IMG/VR virus record: IMGVR_UViG_3300002835_000169
Span: 1-64,000 of that record
DNA: 64,000 nt
Strand: one strand, 5' to 3'
Source: a virus
This document shows, piece by piece, positions 51,502 through 60,522 of this stretch. The translations under genes and the position numbers were made by a program. The notes beneath the pieces are model-generated. The model did no database searches. It was given only the letters and a program-made list of their open reading frames with translations, and was not told the origin of the DNA. The number at the start of each line of letters is the position of its first letter. Position 1 is the first letter of the stretch.

Positions 51502-51767
51502 TTGTCTTATGCCAATCTTTAGTTGCTTTAACGCCTTGCTTAATTGTTTTAGCGCCAGCCTTCTTTGTCAGGTTAATCTTGTCGTAAGTGCCTTTGTCAC
51601 GGTTGGTATGGTCAACAATGACCTCACCTTTTTTGTTCTTAGAAATCTTATGCGTTTCCCGTGCAGGCTTGCCTGGGACCTTGATAGCCAAAGTTACTGG
51701 CTTTTCAACCTTAGCTTGGGTCTTTTTTGCCGCAGCCACAGTTGCCACATTTACATTCTGGTCTCAT
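51494..51767 (-). CDS. Cysteine-cluster/basic protein split by a +1 frame break
   Basis: ATG at 51767 overlaps the stop of the acidic gene (ATGA) and reads MRPECKCGNCGCGKK, then hits TAA after DPS. One base forward the frame continues to 51494 as TQAKVEKPV...KDWHKTNG with no good start (only GTG 51748). Skipping one A of the A6 run (51728-51723) joins both into about 90 residues, matching the MCxxCGC+basic layout of its neighbours. Either programmed +1 slippage or a one-base error in the sequence. Confidence 0.55.
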
Positions 51768-51889
51768 TCGTCTTCCTCTTCTTCGTCGTCTTCAAAGTCA
51801 AAGTCCTCATCAAACAGGTCTTCATCTAGCTCAGGCTCAAAATCTTCAAAGTCAACATCCTCAATGATGTCATCTTCAAACTCTGACAT
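51764..51889 (-). CDS. Small highly acidic protein
   Basis: 41 residues, mostly Asp, Glu and Phe (SEFEDDIIEDVDFEDFEPE...), ending EEEEDE. It overlaps its upstream neighbour (TAATG) and its downstream one (ATGA). It could be a DNA mimic, or a charge partner of the basic proteins that follow; neither is shown. Confidence 0.6.
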   Translation of the reverse strand: MSEFEDDIIEDVDFEDFEPELDEDLFDEDFDFEDDEEEEDE

Positions 51890-52140
51890 TATGCTGGTCC
51901 AATCGTTGTAATCGTTCCTGAAGAGCCTCTGTACTTCAGAGCTCCAGCTTCTACATACAAAATTCCTCCACCTGTCATATTGGCAGTAGGTGCAGTCGTA
52001 TTAGTAAGGTTTACTTTTCCAGTAAAGGTTGGAGATGCAATAGGTGCTTTTAAAATAGTTTGCGCATCTAAATAATCAAGTGCAGTATTTAGTTTTACAT
52101 CCCAGTTAAGCTCTCCATCAACAGGTTTATTTAACGGCAT
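51889..52140 (-). CDS. Hypothetical virion protein with tail-fibre-like motif
   Basis: 83 residues. [18 protein letters not shown] resembles the ASPTFTGTV repeats of tail fibre and decoration proteins, followed by a small beta end ([16 protein letters not shown]). Probably an exposed virion component or neck fibre. Unconfirmed. Confidence 0.55.
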   Translation of the reverse strand: MPLNKPVDGELNWDVKLNTALDYLDAQTILKAPIASPTFTGKVNLTNTTAPTANMTGGGILYVEAGALKYRGSSGTITTIGPA

Positions 52141-52145
52141 AATTA

Positions 52146-52751
52146 TTACCTTCCATATCCATAGCTACCATAAAGTCCAACACCATAACCGAGTACACCA
52201 TTTCCAGAACCAACGCTTGGTGAGGCGTAGCTTTGGAACTGTGGGTCATTGACAAGCTCTTCGGCGTTAACCTGGTTGCAGTCAATGGTGACTACAGAAT
52301 AGCGCTCTTTATACCGTCCACGTGGCATAACCCGTGTAGGAACAAATACTTTTTGTTGGAATGCAATTCTATCTTTAATGTGGGTCGTTGGGTTTGTAAT
52401 CATATCTGGAAGAAGTATGTTTACATCAGAAACCGACACAACAAGGCGCAGAGTATCTGTGACGTAGAAGCCTCGTTCGTTCATAACGTTTGTAGAGCGC
52501 ATCTGTTGAGCCATAATTACAGGCAGTTCAAATGGGTTCTTCCAACGACGTCCTTCTCCAGGAGTGGTACTTGAGACATCGTAGATGTCATCAACAACTA
52601 GGTTTGGATTTGCATCTAAGTAGTCTTGGTCCCATACCCACCAGGATACGGTGGTACCAACAGGGTCACGAAGGTCATCAACCATGCCCTCATCCATTGA
52701 CTTACTTTCAAAGTCAATTTTAAAACGCCCCTGTACTTTGTTACCACGCAT
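52146..52751 (-). CDS. Neck/connector-like structural protein
   Basis: 201 residues. Order and pattern ([59 protein letters not shown]) resemble minor neck or head-tail joining proteins of myoviruses. C-terminus is Gly/Tyr-rich. The assignment rests mainly on position. Confidence 0.5.
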   Translation of the reverse strand: MRGNKVQGRFKIDFESKSMDEGMVDDLRDPVGTTVSWWVWDQDYLDANPNLVVDDIYDVSSTTPGEGRRWKNPFELPVIMAQQMRSTNVMNERGFYVTDTLRLVVSVSDVNILLPDMITNPTTHIKDRIAFQQKVFVPTRVMPRGRYKERYSVVTIDCNQVNAEELVNDPQFQSYASPSVGSGNGVLGYGVGLYGSYGYGR

Positions 52752-52787
52752 ACGAGGATTATCTCTTAAAGAAGAGTAGAAAGTGGG

Positions 52788-52988
52788 CTAAGCTTCTGGG
52801 GTCTCAAAAGGGTAATGAGTGCCAGGAACAACGCTCTCTGGTTCGTTTGTTACATCTATAGTCAATGGCTCACTTAACAAGATTGCAGCTAAGCGCTCAT
52901 CTGTGTGAAGGATGTCTTGAATAACTCCGTCAATAACAAAAGCAACTTTTTTTGGGGGAAGTGGACGGTTTGGGTCAAATGGTTCCAT
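52788..52988 (-). CDS. Hypothetical small protein
   Basis: 66 residues. PPKKVAFVIDGVIQDILHTDERLAAILLSEP suggests a small alpha-beta domain also found near phage neck genes. Start overlaps the previous stop. Function unknown. Confidence 0.6.
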   Translation of the reverse strand: MEPFDPNRPLPPKKVAFVIDGVIQDILHTDERLAAILLSEPLTIDVTNEPESVVPGTHYPFETPEA

Positions 52989-53248
52989 TACTTTGTTTCC
53001 TCTTCTGATTGGTCTTCTGTGTAGCTAATCTCTACAGCGGCCCACTTGTCTAGTGGACAAAATGCATTTGGAAGTTTTACTTTTGACTGCATAAAGCAGC
53101 CACATTCTTTACACTGACCTGTTAGTTTTATTAACTTAGGGCAAGCAGAACAGATTTCGTACCGTTCTTCTGCAACAGTTGTTTGAACTCTTCCAAGGTT
53201 TTTATTGAATAAATCCCAAGGACGTGCATTACGTGGTTTGTTGCTCAT
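52988..53248 (-). CDS. Small zinc protein with CxxC pairs
   Basis: 86 residues. YEICSACPKL, CKECGCFMQ and FCPLDKW give Cys spacing of a two-part zinc finger, similar to small phage proteins near T4-like late genes. Acidic end. Possibly a late transcription or assembly factor; not proven. Confidence 0.65.
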   Translation of the reverse strand: MSNKPRNARPWDLFNKNLGRVQTTVAEERYEICSACPKLIKLTGQCKECGCFMQSKVKLPNAFCPLDKWAAVEISYTEDQSEEETK

Positions 53249-53258
53249 TGTGCTCCTA

Positions 53259-56135
53259 TTATGATACCGAGAAGTTGTCTACCCCTGCTCCAAGGGCTAG
53301 TGTGCTAGTGCCTAAAAATACACCGTAATTTCCAACAGGAGTACCTGTACCTGTTGTGGTGTAAATCTGAGTACCGCTTGAGTTGTAAGCATATACTGTC
53401 CAAGAACCAGCCGCACTTACTACCGCTGTAATCTTTGTAGGGGTAGACCCAAGTAGCCCACCTGTTGTTCCACCAGTAATAATTCTGTCACCAGTAGCGG
53501 TAGCTGTTGGTGTAACTGGTTGTCCTCCTCCAAGAGTAGTTCTGTCGGAGGTATTTCCAAGGCAACCGCATGTTGGGTAAGAGTTTACAGCCGCACCAGT
53601 TGAATCGTAGGATGCCGAACCATAAGTACAGTTTGGGTATGTTCCGTTGTTTGTGCTAGAGGTTGCAGTCGCTTGACCTTGATATGTAGCACTAATTGCA
53701 GTAGTTCCGTAATTACAGTTTGGGTATGTGCCAGAGGCTGGGGTTACCTTAGAGCTTACAGTTGCGTTTGTGTAGGAATAAACAGGCATTGTGCCTTCGG
53801 CGTAGCAAGAAGCGTAGGACCCAGAACCAGTTGTTGGGTTTGGTCCATTCACAGTACCGCTACCGCACAAGTAGCATGTGCTGGAAGTTGGCGTAAGCTG
53901 ATAGCCACCTTGTAAACAATCTCTTAAACAAATAGAGCCGCTTCCTTCAGGAAGGCATTCTCCAATGTAAAAACATGGGTTGGAATAGCTTTGAACATCT
54001 ATTGATGTACAGCTTCGTGCAGATGGAGTTGCGCTGTAAGTAGTAGCACCGCCAACGTATGAGTAAATACCATTACCAGTAGTTCCAGCATAAACCTGAC
54101 ACTGAGTATTGTTGTAGAGAGTTCCACTACTACAGCTGTAACAGCTTCCGTTGTACTCTGTAGTTCCAGAAGGACAAACGGCTGAACCTTGAGCACAACT
54201 AAGGCAATTAGGAAAGGAAAAAGTTCCAGAACTACAGGTGTAACACTGCCCGTTAAATTGGTTTTGACCACCTGGGCAAGAATAAAATGTCGTTCCAGTA
54301 CAATAATAGTTTCTATAACTACAGTCAGTACAGTAGTTGTTACCTGTTGAATACGTGTAGGTGTACTGTTGGTAATACGAACTATAGTAAGACCCGCTAC
54401 CCGTTACCCACCACGCAACTCCGTAACCGTTACTTACATCGGCTGTTACCGTTGCAGTTCCATTACCAAACGATACAGAGGCAACACCAGACGAAGATGA
54501 AACGCCACGACTTCCGTTGGTAGACCAGGAACCAGAGTGAGAGGTCCAAGGACTACCAGAAGAGGTTGTTCCTAAAGTAGAACCAGAACGGTTAAAGTTG
54601 TCTGTAATAGAAGGCAGTGGAAGAACACTGTTTGAGGTTATTCCTCCTCCTACACCAGCTCCGTTTCTTGCTTTTAGAGTAAATGTGTATGACTGAGTTG
54701 CCGCAAATGTTCCTGAAACGCTTACAACGCCACCTGCAGCGCTAGGTGTTCCAGAGTAAGTCAAAGCAATCGCAGGGCTAGAGACAATATCTCCAGTACT
54801 TGTCCCACTTCCTTGCCACGCAGTAAGTGCGGACCCGTTTTGTACAATGGCTCCGTACGTTAGGTTTACAGATGTAGTGGTTGCAACAGCAGCGCTTAAA
54901 CTTGCTGGAGTACCAGGAGTTGCTGGTGCAAACGGCGTAATAGATTGAGAGGAAGCAGTTGCAGTGCCCATAGGGTTAGTAACGCTAAAGGACACAGTGT
55001 ATTGAGTTCCCTGCACATAACTAGCTGTGTAAGTTAAAGCGCCTGACGTGTTTCCTACAGGACTTGTCCCTGCGGTAGTTGGTGAGATTCCAGAGACTTC
55101 TGAAACATATGAAGTAACAGCTTGTCCACCAGTGCTATAGGAGTACGTTCCAGTAATGTTGGTGTTGCCAGTACTAGACAGGGTAAATGTAGGAGTGCTT
55201 GGGATAGTTGCAGCAACCCGTGAGTTACTTGATGCAGATGCTGGAGAATCTCCATTTGCATTTACTGCTTTAAGGATTACAGAGTAAGAAGTTCCCGCTA
55301 CAAATGCTGGAGTTCCAGAGGTGCTTTGCGTAGTTAAAGTCATTGGGCTTGTATTGCTTGGCGCTGTTATGTAAGTAGTTCCACCATCTGTTGAGTACTT
55401 GTACGAGGTTATTGCTGAGCCACCTGTGCTTGTTGGTGCTGTAAAGGTCAAAGTAAACTGTGGGTTAGAACCAAAAGCAATACCAGTAACATTTGAAAGA
55501 GTTCCGATAGTAGGAGCAGATTCAGGAATAGAAGACGGAGTAATGAAGGTACTTGCAGAAGAAGCTAAGCTTGTTCCATTATCGTTAGTTGCGGTAACTG
55601 TGTAGTTTCTAGAGATACCCACAGTTTCAGATATAGTAATTGGAGAAGTTGCTCCAGAAACAACTGTAGTGCTAGAAGAGGTTGCTGTAAAAGTTGTGAT
55701 TGATTTTCCACCAGTTGCGCCAGCGGTAAAGACAACCCCAATGTTTGCAGAACCAGTGTATGGCTGACCACTAGCAAGAGTGGGAGTTCCGATAGTTGGA
55801 GCCTGTGGAACGGTAGTTGCAGTAATACTATCTGATGCAGCAGAGGCAAGACCTGTTCCTACAAAGTTTGTTGCTGTTGCTGTAAAAGTATAAGCGGTAT
55901 TAGATTGCAACCCAGTTACAGTTAAAGGAGAAGAGGTACCAGAGGCTGTGAATCCTCCAGGGCTAGAGGTTACTGTGTAAGAGGTTGCTTCAAAGCCAAT
56001 TGGACTTGGGGTAAAGGTAACTACTGCTGCGCCATTATTGAACGCTCTATCTGTTCCTACATCTGTAGCTGTGCCAATTGTTGGAGCGTTAGGTACTTGC
56101 CTACGGCTAGAAGCCGTTACTCCAACAATTGACAT
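53259..56135 (-). CDS. Large Fn3-repeat, cysteine-rich adhesin-like virion protein
   Basis: 958 residues. About 1-510: five or so fibronectin-III-like repeats of about 95 residues (pattern AFTATATNFVGTGLASA, TYTVTATNDNGTSLAS). About 510-570: a lectin-like start (ITDNFNRSGSTLGTT..WTSHSGSW). About 598-860: a region with about two dozen Cys (CTDCSYRNYYC, CYTCSSGTF, CYSCSSGTL, CYLCGSG) rich in Tyr, Gly, Ser, much like EGF/furin-type disulfide modules, rarely seen in phage. A final beta domain. Likely a surface adhesin or receptor-binding fibre downstream of a modification cassette. Confidence 0.75.
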   Translation of the reverse strand: MSIVGVTASSRRQVPNAPTIGTATDVGTDRAFNNGAAVVTFTPSPIGFEATSYTVTSSPGGFTASGTSSPLTVTGLQSNTAYTFTATATNFVGTGLASAASDSITATTVPQAPTIGTPTLASGQPYTGSANIGVVFTAGATGGKSITTFTATSSSTTVVSGATSPITISETVGISRNYTVTATNDNGTSLASSASTFITPSSIPESAPTIGTLSNVTGIAFGSNPQFTLTFTAPTSTGGSAITSYKYSTDGGTTYITAPSNTSPMTLTTQSTSGTPAFVAGTSYSVILKAVNANGDSPASASSNSRVAATIPSTPTFTLSSTGNTNITGTYSYSTGGQAVTSYVSEVSGISPTTAGTSPVGNTSGALTYTASYVQGTQYTVSFSVTNPMGTATASSQSITPFAPATPGTPASLSAAVATTTSVNLTYGAIVQNGSALTAWQGSGTSTGDIVSSPAIALTYSGTPSAAGGVVSVSGTFAATQSYTFTLKARNGAGVGGGITSNSVLPLPSITDNFNRSGSTLGTTSSGSPWTSHSGSWSTNGSRGVSSSSGVASVSFGNGTATVTADVSNGYGVAWWVTGSGSYYSSYYQQYTYTYSTGNNYCTDCSYRNYYCTGTTFYSCPGGQNQFNGQCYTCSSGTFSFPNCLSCAQGSAVCPSGTTEYNGSCYSCSSGTLYNNTQCQVYAGTTGNGIYSYVGGATTYSATPSARSCTSIDVQSYSNPCFYIGECLPEGSGSICLRDCLQGGYQLTPTSSTCYLCGSGTVNGPNPTTGSGSYASCYAEGTMPVYSYTNATVSSKVTPASGTYPNCNYGTTAISATYQGQATATSSTNNGTYPNCTYGSASYDSTGAAVNSYPTCGCLGNTSDRTTLGGGQPVTPTATATGDRIITGGTTGGLLGSTPTKITAVVSAAGSWTVYAYNSSGTQIYTTTGTGTPVGNYGVFLGTSTLALGAGVDNFSVS

Positions 56136-56213
56136 TAGTTAATTCCTATCACAAAACAAGGAGAATACTCTGAGATATTACTCATTCCTATATTGTAGAG
56201 CGGGCTGCTTCTT

Positions 56214-56864
56214 TTAGCGGGGCAAGTCACGGATTAATTGCTTGTAGGCTATATGCTTCCCGTAATAGTTTACCTCAAAAGTATCGTCAAAAGCTGACTT
56301 AAACCCCTCTGAATGAAGGGCACCGTAAAAGTCTTTACAGGCAGTATCACTTATGGAAGCTTGTACACAAAAACGCGTTAAGGGGCAAGCCCACTTGTTT
56401 AACTTATCAGTTAAATAGTATTCATCTTTCATACTTTTTATAATTATTTCAAGATTTTTTGAGTTTTTTCCAACAACATAATTACAATTATTATAGTCAA
56501 GCGGGGGCATACCTGATTGGCTAGTTGCTAAAAGGTCATGCTCACACTGCAAGGTTTCAAGCATGTAGTCTAGAGGAACTGTACATACCGAATCCATATC
56601 TGCATACGCCCCACCATATTTATAGGTTACTAGGTATCTCCATATATCACCTTGAGTTATAGGAGCTAATTTTTCATAGTGAGTATAGAGCACGGGGTCT
56701 TCTGTCTTTACGAATTCTGCCCTATCCACATGATTAACGTACCTATACTCCCAGGTTGGATTTAAATTTATCCAAGTCTGGGTTACTTGCTTTAAATGTT
56801 CTGGCAAATCTTCATATAGGTAGTTATGTGTTTGCCAAATTATCTTAGGAACATCTTTAGGCAT
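56214..56864 (-). CDS. Glycosyltransferase, GT32-like
   Basis: 216 residues. MPKDVPKIIWQTHNYLYEDLP, then WRYLVTYKYGGAYADMDSVC with the DxD, is the GT32 (OCH1/capsular, DXD-type) pattern. It transfers a sugar from a nucleotide sugar to a protein or glycan. In this position it stands next to the adhesin and the oxygenases. The stop precedes a 78-base gap before the adhesin. Target unknown. Confidence 0.85.
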   Translation of the reverse strand: MPKDVPKIIWQTHNYLYEDLPEHLKQVTQTWINLNPTWEYRYVNHVDRAEFVKTEDPVLYTHYEKLAPITQGDIWRYLVTYKYGGAYADMDSVCTVPLDYMLETLQCEHDLLATSQSGMPPLDYNNCNYVVGKNSKNLEIIIKSMKDEYYLTDKLNKWACPLTRFCVQASISDTACKDFYGALHSEGFKSAFDDTFEVNYYGKHIAYKQLIRDLPR

Positions 56865-56870
56865 ACAAGG

Positions 56871-57536
56871 CTAGTACTTACTACTGTTAATATGGCAAAT
56901 TTCAATCTCATTTATATTAACGTGACTTGGTAGCGACCCTACCCAGTAAATAGCTTCTGCTAAATCCTCTGCAGTTAAGGCTTGGTCTCGTTTTTGCTCT
57001 TGGGTATCAATAGTTGCTGGACAAATTTCTGTAATTTTAATGCCAAATTGTGGGAACTCAAGTCTCATTGTGTCAATTAAACCGCGTTCACCCCTCTTGG
57101 CATTTGTGTAATTTCCTCCACCGCGATACGGCACCTTACCTCCAAAAGAGGTGATAAATACAATTGTTGGGGAATCTGACTTTTCCATACACGGCACAAA
57201 TAATTGAGAAAGGTACATAGGCCCAGATACGTTTATATCGTAGGCTCGTCTAAAGTTATCCATAGTCTCATTAATAATGTTAGTTGGGCTAGAACCACCA
57301 CCAGCATTATTAACTAGAAGGTCTAAAGTAATATCCTTATACTTTTCAAAGAAGCCCTCTATTGCTTTAGAGTCTGTTACATCTAGGCTGTATACTTCAA
57401 CGTTGTCAGATACAAGCTCAGATACTTTAGACAGGTTTCTTGAAACAGCAATAACCTTGTACCCATTTTCAGATAGACGCTTGACTGTTGCTAGGCCTAC
57501 GCCCTTACTTGCTCCAGTAACAATTGCTGTTTTCAA
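56871..57536 (-). CDS. Short-chain dehydrogenase/reductase
   Basis: 221 residues from TTG 57536 directly after the previous TAA. TGASKGVGLATVKRL (cofactor-binding), NNAGGGSS, a Ser in FITSFGG, and YTNAKRGE (YxxxK) give the classical SDR set. NAD(P)-dependent oxidation or reduction of a small substrate, possibly a sugar or lipid. Unusual in phage tail neighbourhoods; part of the oxygenase cassette. Confidence 0.88.
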   Translation of the reverse strand: MKTAIVTGASKGVGLATVKRLSENGYKVIAVSRNLSKVSELVSDNVEVYSLDVTDSKAIEGFFEKYKDITLDLLVNNAGGGSSPTNIINETMDNFRRAYDINVSGPMYLSQLFVPCMEKSDSPTIVFITSFGGKVPYRGGGNYTNAKRGERGLIDTMRLEFPQFGIKITEICPATIDTQEQKRDQALTAEDLAEAIYWVGSLPSHVNINEIEICHINSSKY

Positions 57537-58292
57537 TTACATACCCTGGTTCTTATTAAGCTCCATATTGTTATGAATCCAGTGACCAGGAATCATGTAT
57601 TTAAAACCAGACTTTACAACGTGTGCGGTATGAAAGTATGGGGGAAAGGCTGGGAATATGACAACGCTATTTTCTTTTGGCTTTAGTCCAAAATCAATTG
57701 CTTTATTTGCAACAGATACGTCGTAGTCCAAGTCTACGGCTGGAGCTGACCCCTTAGAAAAACCATCAGCGCTAGTCCATCCTCCATCATAATCTTTTAA
57801 CTGAAAAGAGATTTCGCCGCCTTCACAGTCGTCGTTTAAGTACATTACTAATGAATATCTTAAGGTCTTATCGCCATCTAGCTGGTCAAAATGTGCGCCC
57901 ATGCCCATTCCAGTATTGTACTTTTTTATATTAAACGTTGGAAAAAGTCTTGGCTCATCAAAGTCCCCTAAAGAAGAAGCATAGTCTTTGCAAACGTTAT
58001 ACATTGCAGTCATAACCGCGTCGTATATATACTTACTTTTTTCCGCTACTTTTCCGCTATCTGAATCGTAAATGACGCTAAGCCTATTAATTGCATTAAT
58101 ATCAAATGTTTTTGTTTCTCCATAAATAAAGTTTTTATCATTAGAAGCGGTCCAGGTGTCCCAAACGTTTACGCCTAAGTCTGTGTATTGCTCAAGAGTG
58201 TCTAACTCTTTCCAAACCTTTTTAAAGGTATCAAAGTCCTCAATAGCATCTGTATAGTAGTACGCTTTTGGGTCCAGTATTTCTCTGTTCAT
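57537..58292 (-). CDS. 2OG-Fe(II) oxygenase 1
   Basis: 251 residues. GAHFDQLDG gives HxD, and about 90 residues on FHTAHVVKSGFKYMIPG supplies the distal His with Lys instead of Arg for 2-oxoglutarate. MYLNDDCEGGEISF is the core strand of the prolyl-4-hydroxylase-like fold. It uses Fe(II), O2 and 2OG to hydroxylate an unknown target. First of the series in this cassette from the left. Confidence 0.85.
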   Translation of the reverse strand: MNREILDPKAYYYTDAIEDFDTFKKVWKELDTLEQYTDLGVNVWDTWTASNDKNFIYGETKTFDINAINRLSVIYDSDSGKVAEKSKYIYDAVMTAMYNVCKDYASSLGDFDEPRLFPTFNIKKYNTGMGMGAHFDQLDGDKTLRYSLVMYLNDDCEGGEISFQLKDYDGGWTSADGFSKGSAPAVDLDYDVSVANKAIDFGLKPKENSVVIFPAFPPYFHTAHVVKSGFKYMIPGHWIHNNMELNKNQGM

Positions 58293-58303
58293 CTGTTTCT
58301 CCC

Positions 58304-58972
58304 TTAGTACTTATTTTTTGCGTAATGGTCTTTTTCTTTAATGAACCCAACAAGAACATATCGTATTGGTCCATCTCCTACATGCTTGACTCCGTGCTCA
58401 TACTCTTCGTTTCCTGGAAAAAATAACATAGTTCCTGGCTTAGGTTTTAACTGGATATCAAGGTTTGGAAAAAATAACTCACCATCTACGTAGTCGTCAT
58501 TGATGTATACGATGGTGGCATACTTTATAGATGGGTCTGTTTTTTGGTCAGTGTGCGCTTTTAACTCTACCCCTGCTTGCATTCGTTGAATTGTTGCAAA
58601 TCCACTTAAAATTAATTCTGGGTCAGCTTTGACCACCATAGAGTTTACAACATCGTATAAAGGCCTTTGGATTTCATGATGTAGTATGTTAAAGTTTTTA
58701 TCTTTCCAATTTTGGGTAATCTCAAACTTACCTTCAGCAACCAGATTATCTACATCATCTCTACCAAATTTTTCCAAACAAAAATACTTTAAGTTTGCGT
58801 GGTACTCTACTTCCCAGTCTTCTTGTGACGTACTGTGGATAATCTCCCAAAAAGTGTTTATTTGGTCTTGGGATAAAAAGTTCTCAACAGAGAATAGCTC
58901 TGGGGTAATATCTGTAACTACGTATCCGCTGTCTATCAACTGTTGTTTAAAAGACTCAATCATTTGCAACAT
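58304..58972 (-). CDS. 2OG-Fe(II) oxygenase 2
   Basis: 222 residues from ATG 58972 (ATG 58963 possible). HTDQKTD, VYINDDYVDGELFFP and HGVKHVGDGPIRYVLVG give HxD...H...R, the complete facial triad plus the 2OG-binding Arg. Similar in layout to the prolyl hydroxylase-like oxygenases of cyanophages. Overlaps oxygenase 3 by 17 bases. Confidence 0.87.
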   Translation of the reverse strand: MLQMIESFKQQLIDSGYVVTDITPELFSVENFLSQDQINTFWEIIHSTSQEDWEVEYHANLKYFCLEKFGRDDVDNLVAEGKFEITQNWKDKNFNILHHEIQRPLYDVVNSMVVKADPELILSGFATIQRMQAGVELKAHTDQKTDPSIKYATIVYINDDYVDGELFFPNLDIQLKPKPGTMLFFPGNEEYEHGVKHVGDGPIRYVLVGFIKEKDHYAKNKY

Positions 58973-59711
58973 CTTCTAGTTTGTACTTATTTCCTGCTGC
59001 GTCTAACTTCCAGCCTTGCTTAAGAAGCTCTTGCCACTCTGCTCGTTCAATCTCTTGTTGCGCTCTAGTAGCCTTCATCTCTTCAGCCCATGCATCTCGC
59101 ACCTCTTGTGGGTACGCTGACTCTTCTCGGTCATCCCAGAAAGAACCAATGGTGTATCTGACACCACCTGTAATAAGAGATACTTCGTGCATATTGTTAA
59201 ACCCGCCGTCAAATACAGCAAGCAGCCCAACTTCTGGTTTAATCTCTAAGTTTTGTGCTGGGAACCGTAAAAGCCCACCTTCAAAATCATCGTTTAAGTA
59301 TAGAAACCCTGCGTAGCGGCTTCTTGTAAACGCACCTGAGTTTCCCTCAGCATCTGTGTTGTCAGAGTGAATTCTTGCATATGCTCCTGGCTCCCACTTC
59401 TGTGTGTGGTACCCAATTTTACAGATTGTTTTTGGGTCAAGGTCGTGGACTGAAGCAATTGCTTCAGGCATTGCCTTTTCAATATCTGAAAATATAGTTG
59501 GAGATAGACCAGCGTCAATAACCTCTTGGTCGTTGTCTTGTGGCAAAACTGAGGAATAGGACTCGTAAAATGAAATTGGCATCCAAGAAATTGCCCCATT
59601 CTCTGCCTGAGCATCTAGGGCTTGAATCATCTTTTTGCAATCTTCTTTGCTTATGAAGTTCTCATAAACAACGATGTCTTTTGTTAGTCGTTTTTTGTTT
59701 GCTAGGTTCAT
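58956..59711 (-). CDS. 2OG-Fe(II) oxygenase 3
   Basis: 251 residues. IHSDNTDAEGNSGA, FLYLNDDFEGGLLRFP and MHEVSLITGGVRYTIG carry HxD...H...R. The N-terminal KDIVVYENFISKEDCKKMI is the family start. A C-terminal helical extension of about 50 residues (EEMKATRAQQEIERAEWQELL) is unlike the others. AACGGAGTAAAAG precedes the ATG. Confidence 0.87.
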   Translation of the reverse strand: MNLANKKRLTKDIVVYENFISKEDCKKMIQALDAQAENGAISWMPISFYESYSSVLPQDNDQEVIDAGLSPTIFSDIEKAMPEAIASVHDLDPKTICKIGYHTQKWEPGAYARIHSDNTDAEGNSGAFTRSRYAGFLYLNDDFEGGLLRFPAQNLEIKPEVGLLAVFDGGFNNMHEVSLITGGVRYTIGSFWDDREESAYPQEVRDAWAEEMKATRAQQEIERAEWQELLKQGWKLDAAGNKYKLEDVAND

Positions 59712-59727
59712 TGTACTTTTACTCCGT

Positions 59728-60501
59728 TTAGTTATTTAATAGGGATTTATCTCCAGCAATTAACTTTTCTATCTCTTGTTGAACAAGGGCATACTCTTCT
59801 TCAAATACTTCTGGGGTTCTGCCTTCTCCCATACCCGCAGGGTTTCCCGCAGCTATTAGGGCTTCTTTTAGTGTCTTTTCAATATCGTAATTTAGTACTG
59901 TGCATTGAAACCAGTTAGCTACATACCCATCTCTATCAATAAGGTACTTCTCAAAGTTACCGCCCTGCATTGCGCCGTTGCCAAAAGGTTGATTTAACCA
60001 AGGTGACAAATAGCCATCTCTGTCTGGAATGCCAAGTTCTCTTTGTTTTTCAGCAAACGCAAGCATTTGCTCAGCTATTTCTTTGTATAGCTCATGAGTT
60101 TCTTTTCTTGGTTGACCTAGTCCGTTTACAGAGTTATCGCCCTTGTAAGGGCTAAGCTCAGTAGCACTCTCATTTGGGTTTGACGACACCATCTCTGAGA
60201 ACTTAAACGTGGTTCCGTAGACTTCTTGACCATACTCTTGTGAATCTAAGCCACAGGTAATGCCTTCAGACCACTTGCCCTTAGTTACTCCTGGGCCACA
60301 ATAGTCATTAGTAGGAATTGCAATAACTTGGAAATCATCTCCACCGTACTTATCTTGAAGCCATTGGAGAACTTCCATTTGATTAGCGTTGCCGCAGCCG
60401 ACGGTTGTATTCGTCAACAAGGTTACTTTGCCTTTAAATTGACTTAAGAAGTCAGGAGAGCCCTCAGCTGAGTTAAGAGGGATGTCGTAAATTGATTTCA
60501 T
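59728..60501 (-). CDS. Glutathione-peroxidase-like protein
   Basis: 257 residues. SIYDIPLNS, then NTTVGCGNANQMEVLQWL (peroxidatic Cys at the GPx position), IPTNDYCGPG (replacing FPCNQFG) and NFEKYLIDRDGYVANWF follow the GPx scaffold. It also has a C-terminal helical extension of about 50 residues. It would reduce peroxides, for example those made by Fe(II) oxygenases, or act as a thiol-redox partner. Rare in phage genomes. Confidence 0.8.
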   Translation of the reverse strand: MKSIYDIPLNSAEGSPDFLSQFKGKVTLLTNTTVGCGNANQMEVLQWLQDKYGGDDFQVIAIPTNDYCGPGVTKGKWSEGITCGLDSQEYGQEVYGTTFKFSEMVSSNPNESATELSPYKGDNSVNGLGQPRKETHELYKEIAEQMLAFAEKQRELGIPDRDGYLSPWLNQPFGNGAMQGGNFEKYLIDRDGYVANWFQCTVLNYDIEKTLKEALIAAGNPAGMGEGRTPEVFEEEYALVQQEIEKLIAGDKSLLNN

Positions 60502-60522
60502 AGGGTTGATTGTACCTCGTCG

